Part shown: positions 27,638-38,007 of the stretch, piece after piece
Layout of the letters: each line of letters opens with the position of its first letter
Numbering within the stretch: the first letter of the stretch is position 1
Assembly: GCA_001305055.1 (NCBI GenBank)
Contig: BBZX01000003.1
Span: forward strand, 124,001-188,000
Direction of reading: 5' to 3'
DNA from: Clostridia bacterium UC5.1-1C12
GTDB taxonomy: Bacteria; Bacillota_I; Bacilli_A; Erysipelotrichales; Erysipelotrichaceae
Length of the DNA: 64,000 bases
Program-made: the position numbers and the translations under genes
The notes under the pieces: model-generated
What the model was told of the DNA's origin: nothing
Databases searched by the model: none
What the model saw: only the letters and a program-made list of their open reading frames with translations

Positions 27638-28424
27638 ATGCAAGAAGGGTTTATCGCTTTAAGCAGAAAAATTGTCGATAGTGAGTTATTCAGTAAACCT
27701 CCGCTTTATTTGAAAGTGTGGATTTATCTCTTAACTAAAGCACAGCATCAAGACTATAAAATGTTAAAAAGAGGTCAGTTATTTGTGTCAATTCCCGAAC
27801 TTCAAGATGCTTGCACTCACTATATCGGCAATAGAAAAGTGAAGCCAAGTAAGGACCAAATTTTCAATATTTTAGAGTATTTCCGAAAGCAACCCGAACC
27901 CAACGCGGAAAGCAACGAGAATAAGCCTATGATTACGACTGCGAAAACGACAAGAGGACTAATCGTAAACATTGAGAAATACAGCCTTTATCAAGACTTT
28001 TCTAATTACGAAACCAACACCGAAAACAACGAAAATTTAATTCCGAACCCAACGCCACCCCTCGTTGAAACCCAACACTATAAACAAGAATTACAAGAAA
28101 TAAAAAGATTTAAAAAGAATTAAAAAGAATTTAAATACTAGCTCGGAACCTACTCAAAGCAGCAGTAAAAATCCATCACTTTTATTGAAAGATGGGAGTT
28201 ATTATGTGATAAGTAATGAAGATATTGCAAAGTATCAAGAAGCATATCCGAAGATTAATGTTGTTGGTGAGTTAAAGCGTATGAGTTTGTGGTGTGAATC
28301 GAATGTCAGTAAGTGTAAGACAAGAAAGGGCATTAGCAGATTCATTGTTAACTGGCTTTCGAGACAGCAGAAAGATCAGCAAGGAAAGAAGGGAGTTACA
28401 GCAAATGATTACCCTGAATTATAG
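27638..28424 (+). CDS. Replisome organizer, DnaD-like (frameshifted)
   Basis: About 262 residues after removing one A near 28,095-28,103. The N-terminal winged-helix replication-initiation domain (GFIALSRKIVDSELFSKPPLYLKVWIYLLTKAQH, GQLFVSIPEL) is the standard phage replisome organizer start. The C-terminal part (NEDIAKYQEAYPKINVVGELKRMSLWCESN, then a short RFIVNWLSRQQ) is DnaD/DnaB2-like. It overlaps the helicase gene. It binds the phage origin and recruits helicase. Confidence 0.78.
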
Positions 28425-29616
28425 ACAGGAGCTAGAAAGTAATATTCTAGCTATCCTATTGGTAGAGCCTTCAAAAATGGAAGAATGTTATCTAGAACCT
28501 CGACACTTTCAAATACTATTGAATCAGAGGGTATACAGAATCTTTCAGAAATTCTATGAGCAAAACCATACTCTTGATATTGCTACGATGGGAGCATCTA
28601 CTAAAGATGCGGGGCAATTTACTGATTATTGTATCAGTTTGATGGATGCATACATATCTAGCGAGAAGTTCCAATTCTATTGTGACAAGCTGGAAGAAGC
28701 TTATAAAAGCACAGAAGCCGAAAAGGTAGCTAATAATCTGCTTAATAAAGAGATCGATGCTGAACAGGCTGTAAATGTTTTAAATGACATATACCGTGAG
28801 TTTGTGAAAACTTCAAATAGATACATGCTGCCGGCTGATGAGATTTATGATTTAGTAACTTCTAATTCAGCAAAGCTTCAGTTTAGAGAATTTGCAGAAT
28901 TTCAGGCAAAGTAGGTATCATGCAAAAGACTGTCACCGTCTTGGGGGCAAGACCCGGAATCGGTAAGACAGGATTTGCTTTAAATCTGATTAACGATCTT
29001 GCGGACAGATACAAATGTATTTACTTCAACATGGAAATGACTGAAAAGGAGCTTTATGAAAGACTGGTAGCAATAAATTCAAACATTCCGATCAGCAGAT
29101 TCACAAAGCTTGAAGAGCATGAAAAACCTAAATTAAAAGCAGCTGCTAAAATGGTTGAAAAAGAAAAAAGCTAAAATATACAGCGGTTCAAAGAGTTTGA
29201 AGGCATTAAGAAATATATGCGCTAAAGAACAGCGAGAAGAGCATTGTGTCGTGTTTATCGACCATGTGGGTTATGTAACTACTGGAAAGAATCAAGGGGA
29301 CACAGAACGCATAGGCGAGGTTGTCAGGAGTATACAGCTCATGACTAAAGACTTAAACATCACAGTCTTTCTGCTGTGCCATATCAATCGCGCTGGATCA
29401 GATACACCCACACTCAATCATTTAAAAGATTCGGGTGAACTGGAACAGTCAGCTCATATCGTCATGCTTCTTCACAATCTTAGCGACAGTATGGAAGAAA
29501 TGGAATGCGATATTGATTGCTTGATACCCAAGAACAGAGGGGGACGCTGTGGGAAAATTGGCTTCAGATTTACAAAGACTACACAGGTGTTCAAAATGGT
29601 GACTTATGGAAAATAG
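28405..29616 (+). CDS. dnaB: Replicative DNA helicase, DnaB family (two frameshifts)
   Basis: About 403 residues. ATG 28405 with GGGAG. N-domain: NYRQELESNILAILLVEP to DIATMG. After a shift near 28,912 the RecA-like core has Walker A GARPGIGKTGFALNL. After a second near 29,160 come Walker B CVVFIDHVGYV, FLLCHINRAGSD and LKDSGELEQSAHIVMLLH, the H-motif region of DnaB. It unwinds phage replication forks. The preceding organizer would load it. Confidence 0.85.
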
Positions 29617-29758
29617 ATGGCAATTATTTGAGTATCTGAAAGCGACGAAAGGATTTATTTATGCTGAAGATGTAAAGGGTATGAATGAACATGAATTAAT
29701 GGAAGGTATTCAAGAGTATATATCATACTTGGAAAGGAACGAAAAGTGCAAAAACTGA
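29606..29758 (+). CDS. Small hypothetical early protein
   Basis: 50 residues overlapping the helicase stop. Helical (LFEYLKATKGFIYAEDVKG, MEGIQEYISYLER). Unknown function; translational coupling suggests it is real. Confidence 0.5.
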   Translation: MENRWQLFEYLKATKGFIYAEDVKGMNEHELMEGIQEYISYLERNEKCKN

Positions 29759-30004
29759 TGGATTTATATTTTAATAAATGGAATGAAAGGGAGATTGAAG
29801 AACCCCTTATTGAAGCTAAACAATTCACTGAATATCTGAAACAATGTAGTAATAAAACATTAACTGCTAATAAAGCCATAAAAATTAGAAGAACTAGCAA
29901 ATTATGCTTTTGCTGCTTATGAACAATCTGGCTTCTACGCAGGATATAATACTGCCTGTCAAGTGCTGCAAGAAATGCTAGGTGATACAAATGAAAAAGA
30001 ATGA
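29746..30004 (+). CDS. Small hypothetical protein (frameshifted)
   Basis: GTG 29746 after GGAAAGGA. Frame 1 (MDLYFNKWNEREIEEPLIEAKQFTEYL) meets, after one extra A near 29,882, LEELANYAFAAYEQSGFYAGYNTACQVLQEML; about 85 residues. Similar to small helical proteins of phage replication operons (DUF6809-like ending AYEQSGFYAGY), a tentative link. Confidence 0.5.
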
Positions 30005-30287
30005 ATATGACTATGATCAGATGCTGTACAAGCTGCATCATTTGCAGGCATTATACAAAGTAGGATTTAGATATATTGCAAGAAATGAAAGCGGTGAGTT
30101 AAGAGCCTATACAGATAAGCCGCACAAAGAATTGAATTTCTGGTTTAATGGAAAACATGGTATATCTCATGTACAAACGTTAGATCCTGATTGGTTTGAA
30201 GAATTGACTTGGCAGGATGATAAACCAGTTAAATTGAAATCGGTCATTGATGAGATTAAAGAAATGTTGAAACCAAAGGGAAATTAA
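29991..30287 (+). CDS. Hypothetical phage protein
   Basis: 98 residues from ATG 29991 with AGGTGATACAA. YKVGFRYIARNESGELRAYTDKPHKE resembles short proteins with an alpha-beta core seen in Firmicutes prophages. No function assigned. Confidence 0.5.
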   Translation: MKKNEYDYDQMLYKLHHLQALYKVGFRYIARNESGELRAYTDKPHKELNFWFNGKHGISHVQTLDPDWFEELTWQDDKPVKLKSVIDEIKEMLKPKGN

Positions 30288-30288
30288 G

Positions 30289-30708
30289 ATGCTGACGAAA
30301 AAAGATAAGATAGAATACTTTAAACGAGAATGTAAAAACATGCACTACTACAAAGAAATGGTGAAGCAGTGCAATGAGAAGCTTGAAGAACTAGCAAATG
30401 AAATTTTAGGTGTATCTTCACCTGCTGCTAAAGATGTTGTACTTGAAAACGCTGGTGATCCATATAAGAGCAACAAGCTTTATTTAATTGTTGAAGAAGA
30501 AATGACAATGAAAGAGCGCGATGATTATCAAGCAAAGATTGACTATATCAATAGCAAACTGAAAGAAATTAAAAATCCGGTAGGCTATGCAATGGTTACT
30601 GAACTACTTGTTGAAAGAACCAATCTTAATAAAATAGCATATAAGTATCATATGGATAGAAGCACAGTATGGCGGACAATCAATAGAATATTGTCAAAAA
30701 TTTTGTAA
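30289..30708 (+). CDS. ArpU/RinA-type late transcription activator
   Basis: 139 residues. Long N-terminal helices (residues 1-100), then an HTH of sigma-like type (NLNKIAYKYHMDRSTVWRTINRIL). Position directly before the packaging operon, and the length, fit the ArpU/RinA late-gene regulators of Gram-positive phages. It would act on the promoter region at about 30.71-30.75 kb just downstream. Confidence 0.75.
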   Translation: MLTKKDKIEYFKRECKNMHYYKEMVKQCNEKLEELANEILGVSSPAAKDVVLENAGDPYKSNKLYLIVEEEMTMKERDDYQAKIDYINSKLKEIKNPVGYAMVTELLVERTNLNKIAYKYHMDRSTVWRTINRILSKIL

Positions 30709-30752
30709 GTTGCAACACATTTCACGAAAAACCGTGTTAATATGATAGTATG

Positions 30753-30929
30753 GAATTAGCAAGGAACAGTTCTCCCCCATATTACTTGCCTTGCTGATTC
30801 TCAAAATTACATAGCAATAGAGACTCTACGGAGCCTATTGCGTAAAAGCATCTATATCGGCTATACATCTAGTGTATGGTACGGGCATAGATGCTTTTAT
30901 TTTGGGTAGCTAAACAGCTGCCTTTTTTT
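30753..30929 (+). ncRNA. Highly structured late-leader or small RNA
   Basis: Four hairpins are seen in 177 nt. Stem A is GAATTAGCAAGG (30,753-30,764) with CCTTGCTGATTC (30,789-30,800), 12 bp with one G-U, and a loop containing CTCCCCC. Stem B is GCAATAG / CTATTGC (30,814-30,841), containing CTC-TACG-GAG. Stem C is AAAAGCATCTAT / ATAGATGCTTTT (30,844-30,898). Stem D is GGTAGCT / AGCTGCC plus seven T (30,905-30,929), a terminator. It lies between the late activator and the packaging genes and has no ORF. Confidence 0.65.
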
Positions 30930-30960
30930 GTTATTCGGCAACCCCGAAGGAGGAAAAGAT

Positions 30961-31173
30961 ATGAGTGATAAGACATTTGTTGATGAAACAAGAGCGCGTA
31001 CCGGTGAACCTGTATCAATGATATGGAGTACCGTTAGTATGATCTATAACATGTCGATAAAGACTTGCTACGGTATTGATTTTATTTATAGTGAGATACT
31101 CGCTATGCTTGATGATCGTGTGTGCTGGACATCAAGACAGGCTGCCAAGTTGCTGCTATCAGAGCATGACTAA
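30961..31173 (+). CDS. Hypothetical protein, first gene of packaging operon
   Basis: 70 residues from ATG 30961 (GAAGGAGGAAAAGAT). Contains VSMIWSTVSMIYNMSIKTCYGIDFIYSEILAML and a TSRQAAKLLL helix. Downstream of the structured RNA. No known family. Confidence 0.5.
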   Translation: MSDKTFVDETRARTGEPVSMIWSTVSMIYNMSIKTCYGIDFIYSEILAMLDDRVCWTSRQAAKLLLSEHD

Positions 31174-31349
31174 AGATGTACCTTGTTATCAATGCAGTGA
31201 TAGGCACATTGGCTGTCACGGATCATGTAAGAGATATTGCAAATACAATGCTGACCGCAAAAAGATATAAAGACAGCAGCAGAATCAATCGGCAGCAGAT
31301 CATGAGGTGTCGAGCCATTGGTGCTATGACAGCAGATGCAGGAGGATAG
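31166..31349 (+). CDS. Small Cys-rich phage protein (frameshifted)
   Basis: ATG 31166 overlaps the previous gene. CYQCSDRHIGCHGSCKRYCKY matches the widespread short phage protein with pattern C..C.DR..GCH..C..Y, a likely zinc binder. Removing one A near 31,260 extends it with YKDSSRINRQQIMRCRAIGAM, total about 60 residues. Precedes HNH, as in other Firmicutes phages. Confidence 0.6.
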
Positions 31350-31353
31350 CGTA

Positions 31354-31665
31354 ATGCCAAAATACAAAGGCAAACGTTGGGAAGATAAGCGAGCGCACAT
31401 ATTAAGACGTGATAAACACTTATGCAGATTAAGTCTTAGATATGGTAAACGTGTAGATGCAACGGTAGTGCATCATATCTACCCAGCGAGCGAATATCCG
31501 GAATACTTTTGGTGTGATTGGAATCTGATCTCTGTATCGGAGACTATGCACAATAAACTCCATGACAGAGTGACAGGAAAGTTAACAGCACTTGGTGAGG
31601 ATTTAAAAAGGAGGACAAAGATACCTGATGATAAAGTTAGTAGTAGGCTTGCCGGGAAGCGGTAA
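31354..31665 (+). CDS. HNH endonuclease
   Basis: 103 residues from ATG 31354 after AGGAGGATAGCGTA. Motifs: RAHILRRDKHLC, VVHHIYPA, WNLISVSETMHNKLHD (H-N-H). Zinc-knuckle cysteines are not obvious. Next to terminase, where HNH nucleases assist TerL at cos. It overlaps the P-loop gene in another frame, whereas prophage A fuses the two domains. Confidence 0.82.
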   Translation: MPKYKGKRWEDKRAHILRRDKHLCRLSLRYGKRVDATVVHHIYPASEYPEYFWCDWNLISVSETMHNKLHDRVTGKLTALGEDLKRRTKIPDDKVSSRLAGKR

Positions 31666-32077
31666 GACAACCTATGTAAAGCAACACATGAGAGAGAACG
31701 ATCTAGCTTATGACTTAGACTATTTAACAGCAGCCTTTAAATGCCGAGAAGCACACAGTAAAAGGAAACATATCTACATTACTGAAATGGTTAACGATAT
31801 GCTTCCGTCAATCGCAGATAACTATTCATTCTACGGACTTGACGATCTGTATATCATACGCACAGCACCAACACTTATAGAGTGCGAGACTATATCAAAC
31901 TTAGGTGCTGACTTGATTATCATTGATACTCCATATGCTGAGTGCTTGGTAAGGATGAGAGAGCGGGCAGATACAGATGAAAGCGAGCTGCCATTTATAA
32001 AGAAGAGGTTTGATAGGTTTATGGATAGAGTCAATGAATATGAATGGAACAGCGTATCCCCCCACCCAAAGCCTTAA
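31628..32077 (+). CDS. P-loop kinase-like ATPase
   Basis: 149 residues. Walker A GLPGSGKTTYVKQHM at residues 7-21, DLDYLTAAF, then IDTPYAECLVRMRER and a C-terminal helix pair. Looks like a polynucleotide or nucleoside kinase-like P-loop protein. It overlaps HNH by 38 bp, implying translational coupling. Matches the C-terminal half of the prophage A fusion (DLDSLY, IDTPQSECLL). Substrate unknown. Confidence 0.75.
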   Translation: MIKLVVGLPGSGKTTYVKQHMRENDLAYDLDYLTAAFKCREAHSKRKHIYITEMVNDMLPSIADNYSFYGLDDLYIIRTAPTLIECETISNLGADLIIIDTPYAECLVRMRERADTDESELPFIKKRFDRFMDRVNEYEWNSVSPHPKP

Positions 32078-32095
32078 ATCATAGGCTTTTAGGGA
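32068..32095 (+). terminator. Hairpin before terS
   Basis: AAAGCCT / AGGCTTT stem with TTT. Just upstream is a C-rich CCCCCCACCC stretch, and downstream is GGGACCGAAGAGGG. As in prophage A, this HNH-terS gap is a candidate cos region. Confidence 0.45.
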
Positions 32096-32165
32096 CCGAA
32101 GAGGGATAAGTTTTTCCAATAGAGCAACAGTTTATAAAATTTTTTTAAGGAGGTGAACACAGTGA

Positions 32166-32501
32166 ATGACAAAGAAAAGCGTTACCGAAGCCATGAAAGC
32201 AATGAATACTTATAAGCCCGAGTTTGAGCCAATTATCGAGATTTATGTCGGTTTGAATAATCAGTATAAGAAATTGCTGACGCAATTCAAAGCAGTGGGG
32301 TATAAAGTGGAAGAAAGTACAGGTTATTCCGATAATTCAAAGAAATCTCCGTTAGTTTCAACTATGGAAAATCTGCGAAAAGACATTTTAAAGTATGCGA
32401 ATGAGCTTGGATTGACGCCTGCAGGGTTGAAGCGACTTAATGAAAAGAACAAAACAAAATCAGCCGGTGGTAATTTCTTGGATTCGCTGCTGAATGGATA
32501 A
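32166..32501 (+). CDS. terS: Terminase small subunit, P27 family
   Basis: 111 residues. ATG 32166 sits next to an out-of-frame GTG; AAGGAGGTGAAC lies upstream. P27-type content: FEPIIEIYVGLNNQYKKLLTQF and SPLVSTMENLRKDILKYANELGLTPAGLKRL. Overlaps terL by 8 bp. Binds the packaging site and stimulates TerL. Confidence 0.82.
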   Translation: MTKKSVTEAMKAMNTYKPEFEPIIEIYVGLNNQYKKLLTQFKAVGYKVEESTGYSDNSKKSPLVSTMENLRKDILKYANELGLTPAGLKRLNEKNKTKSAGGNFLDSLLNG

Positions 32502-34273
32502 GAGCAATCACCTTTTTAAAAATCATGGCGTTGTTTTTGGCTATGTTGAAAGTATATTAAACGAAACAAAAGTTGCTTGTCATGAATTAAAACAAGGTTG
32601 TGAAAGGTTCAAAGAAGATTTGAACAATTCTATTTATGACTTTGATCCTACTGACGCAGAATTTGTAATCAATATTATTGAACGAACATTTAAACATCAA
32701 CAGGGTGAGCGCTTAGACGGTACGTCGTTAAGGGGTTTGCCTTTTTTGTTAGAGCCGTTTCATAAATTTATTGTTTATAATCTGCTCGGTTTCTACAAGA
32801 CCGGTACTCATATAAGGAGGTTTCATGAAGCATTCATTTTCATACCAAGAAAGAATATCAAAACTTCATTCGCTGCCGCCTTAGCCTTTGGCTTAGGTAT
32901 GCTTGAACGACGTAGCGGTTCAAAGTTTATATTGTGGCAGCTGCCTTAAAACAATCATTGGAGAGCTTCGATTTTATCAATTACAATGCTCACCTGATGG
33001 GGCTTGATGAGGATGATAACTGGCGAATCATTGACAATAACCAAGAGCATTCGATCAATGGTTTATTTTCTGATGGTTCACTTTATATTCAAGCGTTGGC
33101 AGCTAATCCGGATAAGCAGGATTCACTTAACTGCAATATTGGCATTGCTGATGAATTACATGCCTATAAAAATGCAAAGCAGTACAACATCATCAAAGAA
33201 GCGATGAAAGCTTATACAAACAAGCTGATGATAGGCATTACTACTGCCGGTGATAACATGACATCGTTTTGTTATAACCGATTGAAATATTGTCAAAAGA
33301 TTTTAAACAAAACTTTCAAAGATGAACAGTATTTTATATTTATCTGTAAAGCGCCGGAAGACGAAAATGGCGAAGTAGATTATCTTAACCCTGTGGTGCA
33401 TGAGATGGCTAACCCTGCTTATGGTGTATCGATCCGTCCTGAGGATATTATGAATGATGCCGTACAAGCTCAAAATGATCCGCAGCAAAGAAAAGACTTT
33501 TTTGCAAAGTCCCTTAACGTGTTTACGGCAGCCTTAAAAGCCTATTTCAATATCGATGAATTTAGAAAAAGTGACAGTCATTATGACTGGTCAATTGATG
33601 AATTGGCTAAGCTTCCGATAACTTGGTATGGCGGTACTGACTTGTCGAAATTGCATGACTTGACCGCAGCTTGCCTTTATGGAACGTACTTCGGCTATCA
33701 ACGTGATGATGGAAAGTAGTGGATGTTGATATAGTTATATCTCACGCTTGGTTTCCGATAACAACAGCAGCCAAGAAAGCGGATGAAGATAACATTCCTT
33801 TATTCGGATGGCAGGATGATAAATGGTTGACAATGAGCAACAACCCTACCGTTAATTATGCTGAGATTGTTAACTGGTATGTTGATATGCGAAAACGAGG
33901 TTTTAAAATAAAAGAAATTGGGCATGACAAGAAGTTTTGTCGTGAATATTTTATAGCGATGAAAAAAGCTAAGTTTAAGATTGTTGATCAGCCACAATAT
34001 TTTTATGTAAAATCTGAGGGCTTCAGACACATTGAGGTTAAAGTGAAGAATGAAGAATTTTACTATCTGCACTCACAGGCTTATGAATACTGCGTACAGA
34101 ATGTGAGAGCAATCGAAAAGACAGATGATATGATCCAATATGAAAAAGTAGAACCGGAGCAAAGGATAGACATATTCGACTGCTCCGTTTTTGGTTGTGC
34201 GAGAATGCTTGCAAACATGGAAGGTAAGAAACTAGATAACTGGTTTAAAAAAGGAGGTGAAAGCGATGAGTAA
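32494..34273 (+). CDS. terL: Terminase large subunit (two frameshifts)
   Basis: About 592 residues. Frame 1 carries [15 protein letters not shown], the [23 protein letters not shown] region and the Walker A-like [16 protein letters not shown]. Frame 2 has SIN.LFSDGS and Walker [13 protein letters not shown], then [15 protein letters not shown], the nuclease Asp. Frame 3 has ISHAWFPIT and the C-terminal nuclease residues. One A is missing near 32,931 and one near 33,714. Less similar to TerL of prophage A than the order suggests, so the packaging modules differ. Confidence 0.87.
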
Positions 34274-35454
34274 AAGAAAAGGTAAAAAAACAAAGAGCTG
34301 AGCCACAAACTGAAAAGAGCTATGTCGGCTTATGGATGGCGGGCAAAGAAGATATTTTACGAATCCCCGGATATACTTCATTGGCAAAGAATGAAGAAAT
34401 CAGAAGATGTGTTCATAAGGTGGCTAACTTAGTATCCAGTATGACGATCAAATTATATGAAAACGGTGACAACGGTGATCACAGAATCAAAAACGAGCTG
34501 TCAAGAAAGATAGACATCAACCCTAACAAATATCTAAATCGAAAGAATTTCATTTATAGGATCGTTACCGACATGATGATCTATGGTAACAGTGTATTGA
34601 TCCCTCACTATAAAGATGTTTATCTTGATGATTTGGAAATCTGTAAAATGGATGCTGTTTCATTTCATGAGACTGACGGAAGTTACCAAATACGGTATAA
34701 GGGAAAAGCTTATGGTCCTGATGAAGTCATTCATATACCGTGGATACCTGATGATGATAAACCGTGGCAGGGACAAGGGTATGCGCTGATGTTTAAAGAA
34801 GTGCTTATGAATTTAGCACAAGCCAACGCAACAAAGACCGGCTTCTTAAAATCGAAATGGAAACCCTCTGTAATCATCAGTATTGAATCTGATGTCGAAG
34901 AACTGCAAGACGGTGAAAAGCGGAAACAGATCATCAACAGCTATACCGATGATACAGAAGCGGGCGAACCGTGGCTGATACCTGCAGGCGAGATCGAAGT
35001 AAAAGAGATACGTCCTTTAACGCTCAATGATTTGGCGATACAGGACAGTATTACTTTAGATAAAAGGACGGTAGCTGCTTGTATAGGTATGCCACCGTTC
35101 ATGGTTGGTATCGGCGAATTTAAAAAAGATGCTTATAACAATTTTATCAATAATGAGGTCATGGGATTTGCTGAAGTGATTGCACAGAAATTCACCTCGC
35201 AATTATTGTTATCTCCGCATTGGTATTTCAAGTTCAGCCGGCAGAGTCTTATGCAGTATGATCTTGCAGAATTATCATCATTCACAAATTCGTTAGTTCA
35301 GATTGGATCACTGAATCGAAATGAGCAGCGCGGCTATTTTGATCTTGAACCGAAAGAAGGGCTGGATGAATACACACCGCTTGAGAATTACATACCAGTT
35401 GCAGACTTAGGCAATCAAAAGAAACTAAATAAAGGGGGTGATGATGATGAATAG
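34266..35454 (+). CDS. Portal protein (frameshifted near start)
   Basis: ATG 34266 with AAAAAGGAGGTGAAAGCG. One extra A in the seven-A run near 34,283-34,289 splits an 11-codon start from the main frame ([33 protein letters not shown], then [15 protein letters not shown]). Total about 395 residues, HK97-type portal. The ending [17 protein letters not shown] is typical. Overlaps terL end. Confidence 0.87.
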
Positions 35455-36085
35455 AAAAGAAAAGGTACTACGGTCACTGAATGTTAATTTTAAACGCAGT
35501 GATCAAGAGGAGCGTATGATCGAGGGCTACTTTGCTTTATATGAAGCTGAGACAGAACTTTATGAAGGTGTATATGAAATTATTTCTCGGGGTGCATTTG
35601 TCGAAACTTTAAATAAAGATGTTCGTGCGTTGTGGAATCATGACACTATGAAAATCTTAGGAAGAAGCGTAAACGGCACGCTCGAATTAAAGGAAGATGA
35701 AAAGGGTTTATTTGCACGGTTCAAATTACCTAACACATCATATGCTGATGACTTGTTAGAGCTTGTCAAAAACGGATACGTTAATCAAGCTTCTTTCGGC
35801 TTTTATATAGAAGATGAAGAGCTTGAAGAATTAGCGAGCGGTGCAGTGCGTTGGCGAATCAACAAGATTGATTTGTTTGAGGTGTCGGTCGTTACCTTTC
35901 CAGCCTACGAAAATACATGCGTGAGCGCCCGATCTGCAGAAGTTGAAGAAATGAAAAAGCGTAAAATTGACACGCGAAAAGTCGAACTAAAAAAAGAATG
36001 GAGGAACTTAAATGTCAGCATTAAAACAATTAAGAATCAATACAAAGCTGAAGCAGCTGCGAGAACAGCAAAAAGTATTGAATGA
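35447..36085 (+). CDS. Prohead protease, HK97/S78 family
   Basis: 212 residues; among several ATGs, 35447 best fits the GGGGGTG site. Motifs: GYFALYEAETELYEGVYEIISRGAF, ALWNHDTMKILGR (His) and NGYVNQASFGFYI (Ser). It cleaves scaffold and delta domains during maturation. The C-terminus runs 74 bp into the capsid gene out of frame; in prophage A the same junction is in frame and yields a fusion. Confidence 0.88.
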   Translation: MNRKEKVLRSLNVNFKRSDQEERMIEGYFALYEAETELYEGVYEIISRGAFVETLNKDVRALWNHDTMKILGRSVNGTLELKEDEKGLFARFKLPNTSYADDLLELVKNGYVNQASFGFYIEDEELEELASGAVRWRINKIDLFEVSVVTFPAYENTCVSARSAEVEEMKKRKIDTRKVELKKEWRNLNVSIKTIKNQYKAEAAARTAKSIE

Positions 36086-37428
36086 AAAAATCGCAGGGTA
36101 TGAAAAACGTACCGCAGAACTCGAAACGGCATTAGATGAAGCTGCTACTGATGAAGATATGAGTCTGGTCAGCGAACAGCTGGAATCTTTAGAAAATGAA
36201 ATGAAAGAAGCCGATGCCGAAAATAAAAAGACGGAAATCGAAGAACAGATCCGTCAGTTAGAAGAAGAACTGGATGCAATCGGCAAGGAAACCCCAAAAG
36301 CAGCGAAGACAGAAGAAAGAGAGGCTAACATGAATAAATATCAAGTAAGAGATTTATTAAAGACAGGAGCATATTACGAACGCTCGGAAGTTAAAGAATT
36401 TTATGAGAAACTAAAGAATATCCGATCAATGGGCGGCAGTGATTTGACAATTCCACAAGTAATTATTAACCGAATCATGGATATCTTCGGAGATTACACG
36501 ACGTTGTATCAGTTGGTTGAAAAATTAGATTAACAGGAAAAGGACGCATTCTGTTAGATAAAGACACTGACGAAGCTACATGGATCGAGCAGACAGGAAC
36601 TATTCCGGTAGGCGACGTCGGAACTGTGACAAATATCGATTTTGACGGTTTCAAAGTAGGGAAGATTGTATTCATCGACAATTCATTGATTCAGGATTCA
36701 ATCATTAATGTTGACGATTATGTTGTTAAAAAGATCGCTCGAGCTTTAGCTAAGGCATTGGATAAAGCAATCTTAAAAGGGGAAGGCGCTGCGAAAAAAC
36801 AACCAGAAGGAATTTTAACTAAACTATCAGAAGATCATAAAGTGACTTTGGCAAATCCAAAACTTCCCGAAGTATTGAAACAGATCAAATTAATTGATAC
36901 GGGTGATGATTCGGTGGGTGAAATTGTCGCAGTCATGAAGCGTACCACTTATTATGATAAATTCCTTGATTATACAATCAATGTTGATGCAAGCGGTAAT
37001 GTAGTTGGAAAATTGCCGAACTTGAACAACCTAAACTTATGCGGGTTGAAGGTTGTCTTTAATCAGAACATGGATAACGACGCTGTATTATTCGGAGACT
37101 TCACTCAATATACGTTAGTTGAGCGCGAGGACATCACAATTGATAATTCTGTGCATGTAAAATTCGCAGAAGATCAGACGGCGTTCAGAGGCAAGGGACG
37201 ATTTGATGGTAAACCGGTTAGACCGGATGCGTTTGTGTTGGTAACAATCACGGAAACAGCGCCGGCGGGGGAATAGCCGCTGCTTACCCATTGAGCCGGT
37301 CAACACCTGATTTGAGCAGTATGACAAAAGCAGAATTGCTTGATTATGCTGCTCAGTGTGGCGTTGACGGGGTAAGCGGCAGTATGACTAAGGCTGCAAT
37401 CATCGAACGTATTACGGAGGCGATGTAA
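36012..37428 (+). CDS. Major capsid protein with C-terminal HeH/Rho-N-like domain (two frameshifts)
   Basis: ATG 36012 with GGAGG at 36,000. Residues 1-110 are a long coiled coil (delta scaffold, QLREQQKVLNEKIAGYEKR to EEELDAIGKE), followed by the HK97 fold (QVIINRIMDIFGDYTTLY, GAAKKQPEGILTKL, LCGLKVVFNQNM). Breaks occur near 36,527 and 37,272. After the second, restoring one G in the five-G run adds a C-terminal extension with two MTKAELLDYAAQCGV and MTKAAIIERI helices, like HeH/Rho-N DNA-binding repeats. About 470 residues. Confidence 0.8.
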
Positions 37429-37703
37429 TGGAAACTATCCTAATGCTGTTAAAAACTGATTTAGGTATAAAACATGATAAACGCGATGAATATTTCAGGG
37501 TTTTAATCAGTTCAACGATATCTCAGCTGAAGCGCAAAGGAATTATTTCTAAAGGCGATGGTGATTTGGATTATACGCTGCTAGTCGCTGATTTAGCAGC
37601 GTGGTCATATCGTAATCGTCAAGAGAATATGCCGATGGCAGAAAATCTAAAGCAAAGAATCAGAGATAGAATTGTAGGTAATAGAGCCAATGCCAACCAA
37701 TAG
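37428..37703 (+). CDS. Head-tail connector, gp6-like
   Basis: 91 residues; ATG overlaps the capsid stop (TAATG). LLKTDLGIKHDKRDEYFRVLISSTISQLKRKGI and LLVADLAAWSYRNRQ are typical of the connector family below the portal. Overlaps the next gene by 14 bp. Confidence 0.78.
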   Translation: METILMLLKTDLGIKHDKRDEYFRVLISSTISQLKRKGIISKGDGDLDYTLLVADLAAWSYRNRQENMPMAENLKQRIRDRIVGNRANANQ

Positions 37704-38007
37704 AAAAAAGCCATCTCTTGATGATGTTTGCATTTTGATAGCTGCACGATATGGATTTGATGAATATAGAAATCAAATTGAAATCGAACCGGAGAGAACA
37801 GAAATATATTGTGGCTATTCGGATCTGTATACAAATGAATTTTATAAGGCAGCAGTACAAGATTTAAAAGTAAGTATGGTTCTGATCATTGATGCAGAAT
37901 CATATAACGGCGAGAAAAAGCTTGAATATGATGGTATCGAATACACAATTATCAGAACGTATGAGCGAGAAGATGGGTTGCTGGAGGTGACTTGTGGCGA
38001 AAAATGA
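37690..38007 (+). CDS. Head closure protein
   Basis: 105 residues. The core is beta-rich (YDGIEYTIIRTYEREDGLLEVTCGEK) and the position between connector and gp10-like genes fits a stopper. No catalytic motif. Overlaps the next gene by 14 bp. Confidence 0.6.
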   Translation: MPTNRKKPSLDDVCILIAARYGFDEYRNQIEIEPERTEIYCGYSDLYTNEFYKAAVQDLKVSMVLIIDAESYNGEKKLEYDGIEYTIIRTYEREDGLLEVTCGEK

